From: Bursaphelenchus xylophilus
Taxonomy: Eukaryota > Nematoda > Chromadorea > Rhabditida > Aphelenchoididae
NCBI GenBank assembly: GCA_904066235.2
Contig: CAJFCV020000004.1
Location: forward strand, 3,286,001-3,350,000
DNA length: 64,000 bases
Direction of reading: 5' to 3'
Below, piece after piece: positions 22,101 to 31,890 of the stretch. The notes under the pieces were generated by a model. It searched no databases and was not told the origin of the DNA. It saw only the letters and a list, made by a program, of their open reading frames with translations. The first letter of the stretch is position 1, and each line of letters starts with the position of its first letter. A program made the translations under genes and the position numbers.

Positions 22101-23524
22101 CCCTGAATCCTCATACATCCCCATTTTGTTTAATACCAAGTACATTCTACCCATTTACTGCATCACAGTAAAAATTGAAGACAAAGAAAAAGCTCTAATT
22201 TTCATAGCTGACAAAGTGAATTACCCCTAGCAAATTTGACCGAAAAATTGCCGCATACTGTACAATGATTCCAATCTTTAGCCAGCCTCTTCAGAAGTCC
22301 AACGAAAACGAGACAAGAATTCGACGATCGTCATCGCCAATTCGACCGCAATATTAGCCAAACCCAAAGATCTCCCATGCACCTCGGCCTCCTCGGACAT
22401 TCTTGGCCGCATTGGCAAACGATTTGATGACTATTTGATCGGCGAAAGAGCGATATTTATAACGAGACGGCCGGAGTTGGCGGTCCTCACCGACGACGAG
22501 ATGATTGTGATACCGGTGAAGGAGAGGCTGGAGCTGGGGATCCTGACGTTCCCAATCGTTTACACAATGATGCGCGAAAACATCCTAGACTTTGCGGAAG
22601 TGGAGAAGAAAGTGAAGGTAAGAGGAAGTGGTCCTCGCTTAAACTTCCTTTTTCTGGCCCAGCAAAAAAGAAGGTTTTGCAGCTTGCGCCCGAACAATTC
22701 CGGTTGCAATGGAATATCAGGCTTAGGCAGGTTAGGCTTAGTTTAGGCGTAGCCTTAGGCTTAGTTTAGTGCTTAGGCTGTTTCCCACTTTTATTCGCAG
22801 CCTACAGAGAAACAAGGGCGCGAGATGCGAAGCGCCGGGCCAGAAAAAGGAAGTTTTTGGTGTTCTTCAAAAAGAGGGTGCTAAATTCGTCTCAAAGACA
22901 TTTTCTTTTCAGTACAAACTATTCGACGCATTCCTCTGCCGCTTCAAACAATTGGTGAGGGTTTGGTTCACAGCGCAGAAGTTTGTGCGCACCAAACAAC
23001 TCCATAAATGCGCAATGTCGGCGATGGACTACGTTGATACGTCGAGGCCGGAGCTCTTTTATGGAGAGGATTTTGAGGTTCACAAGTAAGTCATCTACTG
23101 GCGACATAGATCTCTTCATTTCCAGGATATTTCGACCCTACGCCAAGGCCCATCAAAAAGTTGCCAAGAAGGCGTACGCCATGAGGCTGGACAAAACCGA
23201 GTTCGCGGCGCTAATAGGCCTCACCACCGTCAACATAGGTAATTCCCACATCGAATAAAGCCCAAATCTTTAGTCAGAAATCTAATGGACAGCGATAAAG
23301 TGGAGGAACAGTTGCAAAAAATCCTCAACGAGCTGAAAGAGCACGTTGCGAAGAGGCACAAGAATGTCAGCAAACGAATGGGTCATATCATCATGTTGTT
23401 GAGGGAGATTGAGACCACGACCAGCCTGCTCAACGAGTGCTTCTTTCTGGCGGTGGTTGTGAGCGATACGTACCGACAGGTGCTGGACCGGTTAGGCGAG
23501 ATTTGCAGCTATCTCTGCGAATAA
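19141..23524 (+). CDS. nuclear hormone receptor, supplementary type (plus-strand paralog 4)
   Basis: Seven exons: 19141-19210, 19297-19377, 21500-21565, 22295-22617, 22913-23085, 23126-23238 and 23274-23524. They sum to 1,077 nt, or 358 residues. All eight zinc ligands are present (Cys4, 7, 21, 24; Cys40, 46, 56, 59), with P-box CSACASFFRR. The ligand-binding domain is complete and closest to the preceding gene, for example TRRPELAV followed by DDEMIVIP. I chose the ATG three codons before the first Cys, as in the neighbour; the frame is open upstream and an N-terminal extension is possible. Intron 2 is 2.1 kb and holds G-rich minisatellites, intron 3 holds a family C element, and intron 4 holds telomere-like repeats. 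The two plus-strand receptors are a tandem duplicate pair. Confidence 0.92.
20515..20675. repeat. 21-bp G-rich minisatellite, about 7 units
   Basis: Units such as GTTGGGGGTTTGATCTAAAAC and GTAGGGGGCTTGATCTAAAA follow each other at a 21-base period with substitutions. A degenerate C-rich version lies about 100 bases upstream (near 20424-20460). Confidence 0.85.
20712..20776. repeat. second G-rich repeat cluster, about 20-bp period
   Basis: Three GGGGGG runs recur every 18-21 bases, each followed by a (C/T)T.(A/T)ACTGG-type segment. It is probably an offshoot of the adjacent 21-bp minisatellite. Confidence 0.7.
21756..21979. mobile_element. family C MITE, copy 1 (CAC ends)
   Basis: Starts CACGTCAAACTGAG and ends CTCAGTTTGACGCG. 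Flanks are CGTTC and CGCTC, a 5-bp duplication with one change. It lies in intron 3 of receptor paralog 4. Confidence 0.85.
22723..22778. repeat. degenerate TTAGGC (telomere-type) repeats
   Basis: Five perfect TTAGGC hexamers occur in 56 bases (22723, 22732, 22743, 22755 and 22773) with short spacers, some of which are partial repeats (TTAG). It lies in intron 4 of receptor paralog 4. Confidence 0.75.
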
Positions 23525-23747
23525 ACAAGCCTTTTCGTTGTGTCAAAACTTGCCCTATTTAAAATATTTGACTAGCAACATGCTAAAAGTTGAATGATTT
23601 TACCGTAGTAATCCATACGTGTCAATTAATGTCTTGGTGTCACATGGGACATTTCCTTCGACTTTGCAATGCAGTTTACAACCCAGAGGTCCGACACTCC
23701 GGCATCCAGAAAGAACAACACGCAAAAGCTTGTGAAGGAAGTTGCAA

Positions 23748-23910
23748 CATGACTGGAATAGACCCTTCGCTATCGGTTTTTTACACTTCATCTTGATTTC
23801 ACAGAGAAGTCAGAGAAAAGAAGCGCAAAAACGCACTGTCTCGCCCCAAAAAATCCCCATTTCTTCCCCGACTGAAAGTTTTTTCGCGTGTTTTTTGAAG
23901 AATTGCCACA
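23748..23910. mobile_element. family C MITE, truncated copy
   Basis: The interior matches other copies (TCGCTATCGG, TCTCGCCCCAAAAAA, CCCATTTCTTCCCCGAC), but both CAC ends are missing. Confidence 0.75.
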
Positions 23911-24270
23911 CTAACGCAAAGTTACAATGTATATCGTACCAATGTACTTTGACCTTGTTGAAGTCGTAGATTGGTCGGCGATTCGGGTCTTTGCCGTGAT
24001 TTGATTGGAGATAGCGATGGATGCGTTGATTTTTGCAATTTATTGGCTTGTCTATAAAAACCAGCTAACGTAAGGTAGCATTCTCTACTGGTGGCTATCT
24101 CATATTTCCTATGAAATCTTCAGTATGTACGCAAACCGTTAGCGCCAGTTTGTGCAGACGTTGGTGATTTTCAATAAATCTTCATCGTGCTCTACAGCTG
24201 TCCGCCAGCTATTGAAAAATCCGCGTCCCGACTTTCCGGATAAATGGATACCCAAAAAAGCTTGTAGAAA

Positions 24271-24608
24271 GTGCCTGCAAGGCTTGGCAAAGCCGTTGGA
24301 TGATCGACGGACACTCGGCGAAGGCCGGCGGAGACTTGGCGAGGACTTGCAATACGTTTAATTTTCTAATTCTGTCTATTACTAACGCTAGTGTTCTCTA
24401 TCCTGAGTTACTGCAACATACAAAAGACCAAAAGTTGTGGCAAAAACGAAGATCCATAACTTTTATCTTGATAATATTATTGATGTGAGTACATATAAAA
24501 TTCCTCAAAATAGGTGATAAGCTGTCCTAGGACCAGACCAATCTTGTGATCTCTACTAACTAAGCCTTCTTCTATCTCCCCCATGAATACAACGACAAAC
24601 CGACGCGT
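24271..24608. repeat. dispersed repeat D, copy 2
   Basis: Aligns in the same orientation with 3213-3566; see that entry for the landmarks. It lies upstream of the first protease gene. Confidence 0.65.
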
Positions 24609-24813
24609 TCACCAACTGCTCTGATAATGTTGTCTACTATAGTCGGCGCTATTTTATTCAAACACTACTTATGCTCAATTAAGTGTGAAACCAACAACTT
24701 GCGATATGAATACCGCCGAAATTTTTTTTAGTATTTTCATACAAACAGTTTTGTCAATAGAGCCCTTTGTCGGCATCCAAATTTGTTTGGAGCGTTGACA
24801 TTTCAATTAGCTC

Positions 24814-24820
24814 TATAAAA
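24814..24820 (+). promoter_or_regulatory. TATA box of protease 1
   Basis: TATAAAA lies 34 bases before the ATG of the first aspartic protease. Its wider promoter is not like those of proteases 2 and 3. Confidence 0.55.
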
Positions 24821-24853
24821 GAAGCATTATGCATTTGATGAGTAGTGAAAACC

Positions 24854-26394
24854 ATGAACTTCCCTCTCGCATGGCTGATAAGTGCTGCACTTCTCCCACT
24901 CGCAGCATCAAGAAAATACAGTGTGCCGTTGGAAAGGGACAACGTTTATTACAAACGGAATGCAGCTAATGGTAAGATCTTCTTGGAATCTATGAAATTT
25001 TTTTGTTCAAGCTTTTACCAGAGCGTTTTTGGATGAGCACTTTGACAGGCATCAGCGATATCTTAAAGCTCGATACCTCAAGGATCCGCACTCACAGCCA
25101 TTCTACGATTATTATAACATCAACTACCGAGGTAAGAGATTTTTAGCATCTCTATGCTGAGCGTTTTAGCCAACATTACCGTCGGCACACCACCTCAGCA
25201 ATTTCGCGTTGTCCTTGACACCGGCTCGGCCGACTTCTGGATACCCGCACTCGACTGTCAAGTAGAAGGTGGTGGTGCATGTAACGGAAAAGTATTGTTC
25301 AATGACTCCGCTTCCAGCACTTTTGTAAATCTTGGTCACGAATTCGAAATCCGTTACGGAAGGGGGTCTGTTAAAGGCACCACCGCAAACGAAACTGTCG
25401 GCCTTGGGCGTCCGGAAGACGACAAGTTGGTGGTCCCACGGCAGACGTTTGGAGTCGCTCACAGTATCGATGACGCACTGGAGGAGTCTTTGAATTTTGA
25501 TGGAATCGTCGGACTTGCATTTGGAAGCCTTTCCAAAGAACACGGACAACCTGTCTTCCTGAATGCAGTGGATCAGGGATTGGTCGACGAGCCGATCTTT
25601 ACCATTTGGCTGACTAAAGAGCCAGCGGGCAGCGAGGTATCTGTGTGACGGACCTGATCTAGTGGCAAAAAACGTACCATTTTGGGTCCGGGAAGCATCA
25701 AAAATGTGGCAAAATGCTTCCCTCTCCAAGTGAAAAAAACTTCGTTTTGAAGGGCTTTCCTCACAAAAAGAGCGGGCGCGCTTTTGAAGTTGGAGTTTTT
25801 TCACTTGGAGATGGAGGCATTTTGCCACATTTTTGATACTTCCCGGATGCAAAAAAGTACTTTTTTTGCCACTGCTGCGCAAACGTTCAAAGCAAATGTT
25901 TTTAGGGCAAAGAAGGAGGTCTAATCACCTATGGAGGCTTTGACGACAAACATTGCAGCAATGACATTCATTACATCCCGCTGGCAGATGAGTCATACTG
26001 GATTTTCGAAGGCCAAGCATTCTCGGTGAACGGACAAGAAACTGAGCACACTTATAGCGCGGTTACCGACTCCGGCACGTCCTATATTGCGGCGGATCCC
26101 ACCATAGTTCAGTCGATAGTGGACGGCTTAAAGGCGGAGCAAACGCCAAGCGGTCGATACGTATTGCCGTGCAACTCCAACTTTACCATTGGTTTCAACA
26201 TAAATGGCAAAAATTACAATATCGAAGCAAAGAATCTGTTGTTGGAGAATGAGGAAGGCTCCTGTGATCTGGCATTGCAGCAGTTCGTGAACCCGTTCGT
26301 TCAGTTAATCCTGGGAGATCCATTCATTCGGGAGTACTGTCAAGTCCACGATGTAAAAGAAGGACGAGTCGGATTCGCCTTGGCCAAGGAGTGA
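24854..26394 (+). CDS. pepsin-like aspartic protease 1 (secreted)
   Basis: Four exons, 24854-24971, 25012-25131, 25170-25636 and 25906-26394, give 397 residues. Residues 1 to about 18 form a signal peptide, followed by a propeptide starting KYSVPLER. The catalytic sites are DTGSA (Asp96) and DSGTS (Asp290), with the flap segment RYGRGS. Cysteine pairs expected in pepsin-like folds are present. Family A1 enzymes of this kind cleave proteins at acidic pH, in nematodes often in the gut lumen or lysosome. Exon phases match the two following genes, so the three are tandem duplicates, this one the most diverged. Intron 3 carries a family A element. No AATAAA was seen in the first 100 bases after the stop. 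Confidence 0.93.
25644..25874. mobile_element. family A MITE in intron 3 of protease 1
   Basis: Left GTGACGGACCTGATCTAGTG. The right arm stops at TTTTTTGCCACTG, so the last 20 bases are missing. Confidence 0.85.
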
Positions 26395-26605
26395 TTACAA
26401 TAACTCTCAGATTGTTATGTTGAAGATAAAGTATAAAAAATGTCTCTCTGAATAAGCTGCATGCAGACCTGGTGCAATTGATTAAACCGTATCCGGAGTC
26501 GTTAAGAAGAAAGTTGCCTTTTGCAGAAACAAAAGTTCGGAACAGTTTGACCTTTACTGCTCTTAATTACCCCGATCTGGCTTTTAAAATCCACTACCAT
26601 ACTAA

Positions 26606-27002
26606 CAGGGGAAATACCCCAAGCGCGAGGCTCAGATTTTGATGAAACTTGGCACAAATTTAGAATATTTTTTTCTAAAATGTATGCCAGAATCCTAGCT
26701 CGCGCTTTGCAGAAACCATTTTTAGATCAAAAGTTGGCGAAAATTTGACACTTTTTGCCGAATTTCGGCACATAAAGTTTCATCCCTATTTCTACTCCAC
26801 AAAAAATCAATTTTTTCCGCGCGAAGCCTGCAAAGTTATGGCCAAAAAGCGTTTTTTTTTCTGACCGCTCTTCGCGTTTAGCGTACTCTCTCGGCGGCAA
26901 AGATCGTTCAATATCTCGGCGGCGCTTGCGAAGCGCGAGCTAAAACTTTCAGGAGTTGATATTTAGTCTATGCCCGAAGTGTGTGCAAAATTTAAAGAAA
27001 AC
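26606..27002. mobile_element. family B MITE, right end missing
   Basis: Starts CAGGGGAAATACCCCAAGCG after TAA. It continues to AATTTAAAGAAAA and then changes abruptly into protease-derived sequence, lacking the terminal CTGAGCGTCGCACTTGGGG part. Confidence 0.85.
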
Positions 27003-27110
27003 GTGAAGGAGGGCAGAGTTGGGTTCGCCTTGGCTATGGAGTAGAAGTTCTTCGCATTTTATTTGAAATATTATGTTTTAATCGCTTAGTAAATAAAGTT
27101 TGCTTACTGC
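27003..27110 (+). pseudogene. 3' tail of a lost aspartic protease copy
   Basis: The last codons (VKEGRVGFALAME, stop at 27042-27044) and the following untranslated sequence, including TTAGTAAATAAA, closely match the end of protease 2 (29690-29790). Nothing else of the gene remains; the sequence before it is the family B element. Confidence 0.85.
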
Positions 27111-27421
27111 ATTACAAGATATATTCAGCAAACTTGTTGGTATGGCTCCTAACTCTATCAAAGTGTGCCAAGAATATGTAGCAATGCACATAATGAAACT
27201 GTGAGCAAACAAAATCATAATGTATACTGACGCAACCGTGTATCAAAGAGACAATGCCATTTCGTGAACGAGCAGCTTCAAAAAAATATAAAAAGATACT
27301 CGGGCAACATTTAGCCTAAAATTTTTTAAAAAATAACGAACCCTTTAAAGTAAAACACCTCTTCAAAGAAATCGACAGGCATTTCAAAAAAAATGACATT
27401 TTGTAATCGTTGAAATAAGTG

Positions 27422-27456
27422 TATAAAAAGCAAGGAAATGACGGGCAAATTTATCA
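27422..27456 (+). promoter_or_regulatory. core promoter of protease 2: TATA box and GATA-type site
   Basis: TATAAAA (27422-27428) is followed by ATGACGGGCAAA and TTATCA (27451-27456, TGATAA on the other strand) 25 bases before the ATG. The whole arrangement recurs in front of protease 3. Confidence 0.65.
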
Positions 27457-27480
27457 ACCGTTCTCCGGAGAGGCGACAGG

Positions 27481-29731
27481 ATGAATTGGCTTCAGTACGC
27501 TCTGATCTTGACTGTACTACTATATCCCGCAACGTCAAAGAAATATGGAGCGCCATTGAAAAGGACGCACAAGCTGGCGAGAAATCTCGACGGTAAAAAA
27601 ATGTAGCTTACTGCTTTATCCTTACTTTAGAGATTGCACTTCAAATGAAGACCCTTCGGAGCGACCTGGAATACTTCGCAGACATAAACGGCAACAATCC
27701 GCACACGCAGCCCTTCTATGCCGTCGGCCGAAACAGCTACATCTGTAAGCAGTGATAGCGTGTATACTCAGCCAAAATTGTAGCTAACGTCAGCGTCGGC
27801 ACACCACCCCAAGAATTCCGAGTCATGCTGGACACGGGCTCGGCCGACTTTTGGATCCCCACCAGAGATTGCCAAGTGGGACAGAGTGGCCAAGCTTGCA
27901 ATAAAACTTTGTTCAACTCGGACAACTCCAGCACTTTTCAAAATCTGAGCACAACGTTTCAGATAAGGTATGGGACGGGTTTTGTCGAAGGAACAACCGC
28001 AAATGAGACGGTCGGCCTTGGAAGCCCCAACGACGACAAATTGGTCGTTCCAAAGCAGACCATTGGACTGGCGCATAAAATCGACAAACTACTGAATCGT
28101 TTCGGCTTCGACGGAATTGTGGGCCTCGCGTTTCGAGCGCTCTCAAAAGTGGAGGCCCAGCCTGTTTTTCTGAATGCGTTAGATCAAGGGCTAGTGGACG
28201 AGCCGGTTTTCACAATCTGGTTGACCAGAGATAAGACCGAAAAAAATGTGAGTGATACTTACATGGGGATCCTAAGTCGTGAATCTATATATGCTATTGT
28301 CTTTAAAATCTATGCTCCTGCAGTGAGGAACCTGACTCAGTGGCAAAAAATGTACCATTTTGCATCCGAGAAGCATCAAAAATGTGGCAAAATGCTTCCC
28401 TCTTCAAGTGAAAAAACATCACTTGGAGAGCGGGCTCGCTTTTAAAATCGGAGAGGACAAAACTTGGGCTTACTTTGCAAGGCACATACCCAAACTACGA
28501 CAGTTTAATCAGATTTAGTGCGTGGCGGAGACTGAAGAAGATGCCAAGTTTCCCATATAGCCTCAGGCCAACGATTTTTTCAAATTTTGGCACAAAACTG
28601 GGGTCTTAGAAATGAGATTGTTTTTGTGTTGTGCAAATAAGTCTAAATACAGTGGGGTACCTGATCCAGTGGCAAAAAATATACCATTGTGCCTCCGGGA
28701 AGTATCAAAAATGTGGCGAAATGCTTCCCTCTTCAAGTGAAAAAACTCCGATTTCAAAAGCGCGCCCGCTCTTTTTGCGAGGGGAAGGGCACGCCCCACG
28801 TCAAACTGAGACAAGCTAAAACAGTCCGGTGATGGATTAGCAATTTGCCAAAAAAAGACGCGAAAAAATGTTTTGTCGGGGGAGAAATGGGGAATTTTTG
28901 GGGCGAGAGAGTACGTTTTTGCGTGTCTTTTTTCTCTCTTTCTCTGCGAAATAGACGAAGTGTAAAAAACCGATAGCGAAGAGTCTATTCGGGTCACCGG
29001 ACTCCTCAGTTTGACGTGCGCCCTTCAAAATAAAGTTTTTTTTCACTTGGAGAGGGAGGTATTATTTTGCCACATTTTTTGATGCTTCCTGGACGCAAAA
29101 GGGTACGTTTTTTCCCACTGTATCAGGTCCCCCATTGTTGCCTCAGGCCAACGATTTTTTCAAATTTCGGCACAAAAATTGGATCTGAAGAAATTGTTGT
29201 TCTGTCGTGCAAATAAGTCTAAATACATCTTACATTTAGAACACCCAGGACGGGCTCATAACCTACGGAGGCCACGACGACGAACACTGCGATAGTGATA
29301 TCCATTGGATCCCATTAGCAGCCAAGTCTTGGTGGATCTTCGAAGGACAAGGCTTTTCGATCAACGGTCAAAAAACTGACAAGACGTTTAAGGCGATCAC
29401 GGACAGTGGGACCTCGTTCATTGTTGGTCACCCGACGATTATTCAGCCAATCCTTGACGCTGTCAATGCGCAGTACTATCCTCCAGCGCACATCTATCTA
29501 GTTCCATGCAGTTCCAACATTACCGTTGGATTCACCATAAATGGGAAGGACTACAATGTTGAGGCGAAAAATCTTTTGTTGCCTATCAAGGGAGACACTT
29601 GCGTCCTGGCTGTGAACATCTTTGAGAATGATAATGTGCAACTGATCCTTGGAGATCCATTCATCCGCGAATATTGCCAGGTCCACGACGTGAAGGAGGG
29701 CAGAGTTGGGTTCGCCTTGGCTAAGGAGTAG
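27481..29731 (+). CDS. pepsin-like aspartic protease 2 (secreted)
   Basis: Four exons, 27481-27592, 27631-27744, 27784-28247 and 29240-29731, give 393 residues. A signal peptide (about 1-19) precedes the propeptide motif KYGAPLKR. Catalytic motifs are DTGSA (Asp92) and DSGTS (Asp285); the flap reads RYGTGF. Residues near the second site, FEGQGFSINGQ, are shared with protease 3. An AATAAA follows the stop at 29784-29789. The 992-base intron 3 contains two family A elements, one interrupted by a family C element, and an internal direct repeat. Expected to be a secreted acid endopeptidase. Confidence 0.93.
28321..28453. mobile_element. family A MITE, truncated, in intron 3 of protease 2
   Basis: Left CAGTGAGGAACCTGACTCAG is intact. 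The second half is deleted after GCGGGCTCGCTTTTAAAATC. Confidence 0.85.
28650..29137. mobile_element. family A MITE interrupted by family C
   Basis: Left CAGTGGGGTACCTGATCCAG after TA, right ATCAGGTCCCCCATTG. The family C element plus its 5-bp duplication splits the copy in its central loop. Confidence 0.9.
28797..29018. mobile_element. family C MITE nested in family A
   Basis: 222 bp, CACGTCAAACTGAG to CTCAGTTTGACGTG. CGCCC flanks both sides (28792-28796 and 29019-29023), a perfect 5-bp target duplication confirmed by the intact sequence of other family A copies. Confidence 0.93.
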
Positions 29732-31610
29732 AAGTTGTTCGCATTTTATAGTGTTTGAAATTTTTGTCGCTTAGTAGTTAGTAAATAAACGTTGCTTTTC
29801 GGTTGAGCTGTGGCTAGAGTAATATACATACTATATTGTACATGCGATAATCGTAGCTCGGGCTAGAAATTTATTTGCAAATCACAGGCTAAAAAAGGAA
29901 GCGAGAAGTCAAAAAATTTTCATGGTGAGGATTATATAGGATGTGTCTAATGCCATTAAAAGATAGATGAAGAGGAGTCTCCGAGAAATAACTCGCCAAA
30001 CACACGATACCGTCAAGCAATCATACAAAAACGGTTTTTGGCTCTTCCGTTTCAAGCGGTTATCTTTAGGTATAAAGAGTTCGCCCGCCGCCCTTGCTAT
30101 TGTCATCGAAGAACATCTTCATCGTGTAAATCACCGGCTGAGCCTCCATACACAAGATGAAGACGGTGGAAAGGGAGATTCGACCGGTCAACGGGAAAGT
30201 GAAACACCACCGAGCAGCGGACAGAAATATGGGAAATTACAGTGGTTCTTCCATACGATTCCACAGCTAGTCCTCTAAAGAGTAAATGCCAATACGTTTA
30301 TCCTCAAAATCCTCTCCCAATCACAATAAAAAGCCGAACCAATGGCCGAAATGTCGAATCTTGTAGGCGGCGTTTTGCGTTTTGCCAAGCCGATTGCTTG
30401 GCGGATTTTTCCGGAAGGAGAGTCCATAGTTCGGATTCAGGGGGACTTTGTTGGGTTGATATCGCCTTTTTGCACAAATCAGATAAGCACAGGTAGAAGT
30501 TTCAGCAAGTAAAAGGACACAAGTAGAGGTTAGGATCAATTTTCGATGCAGGGATCCTGCGTTGGGGACTTGCGCGTGGTCTCCGCGGTAGTTAAGCTTC
30601 CCTTTAGGGAGCTGACTTCTTAGCTACCCCTTTTTCGGCTAGCTGCTGGTTTTGCGTGGCCTCCCGGAGTGCTTGGAGGTCACGGTAGCGTCTCTCGTTG
30701 TCTTCTGTTAATATGCGCCGGGTTCGGCGAGCCTCGTTCAGAGTGTCGCGGAGGCCCTGTGCCTCCTCCTCCGCCTGGTTACGGGCGGCGGCGGAGGAAG
30801 AGGCTTCGGCGGACAGTTCTTCATTTCGTTTTCGGAGTTTCTCGTTCTGTCTCCGGAGGAACCTGGCCGTCTCCCTCCGCCGCAATTTGGAGCAAGAAAT
30901 GAGAAGGCCCCATAAAGCGCGCCGTCAGCCGTGCCCCTACTGTAATTCGGTCGACCATAACCCTCTCGACTGCACGGTCGTTGTTGACCGCTCGGTCCGC
31001 CGAAGACCACAAATTGTCACGGCCGGGGATAGGCTCGGTGACAATTTGGAGTCGGCCGGCTGGGTTTACCGACTCCTTTTGAGAATCTTATAATTCTCCT
31101 ACCTTTTAGCGGGGGCGCTGGGGAATGGCGACGCTGACTGACAATAGTTGATTTGCGATATATATATTGTAGGAGTTTTCAGGCTTATATACTAGCATAA
31201 AAAGGGCGGGATTAGCTGGAGTGTCCTAGGGCTGGGCCAAGGGGGTTTGGTACGGCCCTAGGACACCTCATAAGTGGAATGATTAAGCAGGAGACAGGGA
31301 GTGAATGATCCGTGCTTACTCAGGCGTTTGCACGGGAAGCGGTGATTAAGAGGCAGGGGCGATGAGTGTTATGGCAATCAAGAATCTTCTCGGCCAAAAT
31401 TAATCATCCAATCGGCCGATTGAAAGAATTCCTTTTGGCTATTTTTATTATAGTATCGCAAGGGTGTCGCGACACGAAATGGTTGAACTGGCGGTTGTTG
31501 GTTGGTTGTTTGAATGATCTGGGACCCATTGCAATATCAGAGCGTCCCAAGGATAACAACACACATACAAATGATGAATAATCTGTTTGCAAAAAATCAT
31601 AATAATGATG
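29732..31610. other. region between proteases 2 and 3
   Basis: Apart from the retroelement relic at 29967-31093, it holds a 12-bp perfect hairpin, GTGTCCTAGGGC (31221-31232) with its complement (31255-31266). It also holds AT-rich DNA that grades into the protease 3 promoter. Confidence 0.5.
29967..31093. mobile_element. BEL/Pao-like retroelement relic
   Basis: On the plus strand, about 30028-30125 encodes a piece resembling reverse transcriptase, FRFKRLSLGIKSSPAALAI. Plus-strand 30900-31093 encodes a Gag-type zinc knuckle, CPYCNSVDHNPLDC (C-x2-C-x4-H-x4-C). Between them, minus-strand 30604-30924 is open and encodes about 90 residues of charged coiled coil (LRKRNEELSAEA and heptads after it). 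The order and strands are scrambled compared with an intact element. A hairpin CAAATTGTCAC/GTGACAATTTG lies at 31010-31048. The block is much more GC-rich than its surroundings. Assignment rests on short motifs. Confidence 0.5.
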
Positions 31611-31831
31611 CAATCGTGGATCAAAGCGAAAATGCCATTTCGTTAATGATAAACTTTGAATATAACACAAATAAAATATCTGTGCAATTTATGCAAATCC
31701 AAAAAATTTGCTTGGAAATAACAAGCCCTTTAAAGCCGTACACCCCTCTTCAAAGAAACTGATAGGCATTTTCATAAAGAAGACATTCTGCAAGCAATAG
31801 ATTAGCAGTATATGTCACCGGGTATTGGGTG

Positions 31832-31866
31832 TATAAAAAGCCAGAAAATGACGGGCAAAGTTATCA
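31832..31866 (+). promoter_or_regulatory. core promoter of protease 3: TATA box and GATA-type site
   Basis: TATAAAA (31832-31838), ATGACGGGCAAA and TTATCA (31861-31866) have the same spacing as before protease 2. The TATA box is 59 bases and the GATA-type site 25 bases before the ATG. Confidence 0.65.
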
Positions 31867-31890
31867 ACCGTTCCGTGGATAGACTCCAGG

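Larger units (their letters stand above)
23525..24813. other. intergenic DNA between the receptors and the proteases
   Basis: Holds a partial family C element (23748-23910) and repeat D copy 2 (24271-24608). No gene is seen. Confidence 0.6.
26395..27420. other. region between proteases 1 and 2
   Basis: Contains the 3' flank of protease 1, a truncated family B element, the tail of a lost protease copy (27003-27110) and the upstream region of protease 2. About 250 bases before that gene align with the upstream region of protease 3. Confidence 0.7.
28561..29228. repeat. 88-base direct repeat bracketing a MITE
   Basis: CCTCAGGCCAACGATTTTTT through GCAAATAAGTCTAAATACA occurs at about 28561-28650 and again at about 29142-29228, with few differences. 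The family A element with its family C insert lies between the copies. Confidence 0.8.
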
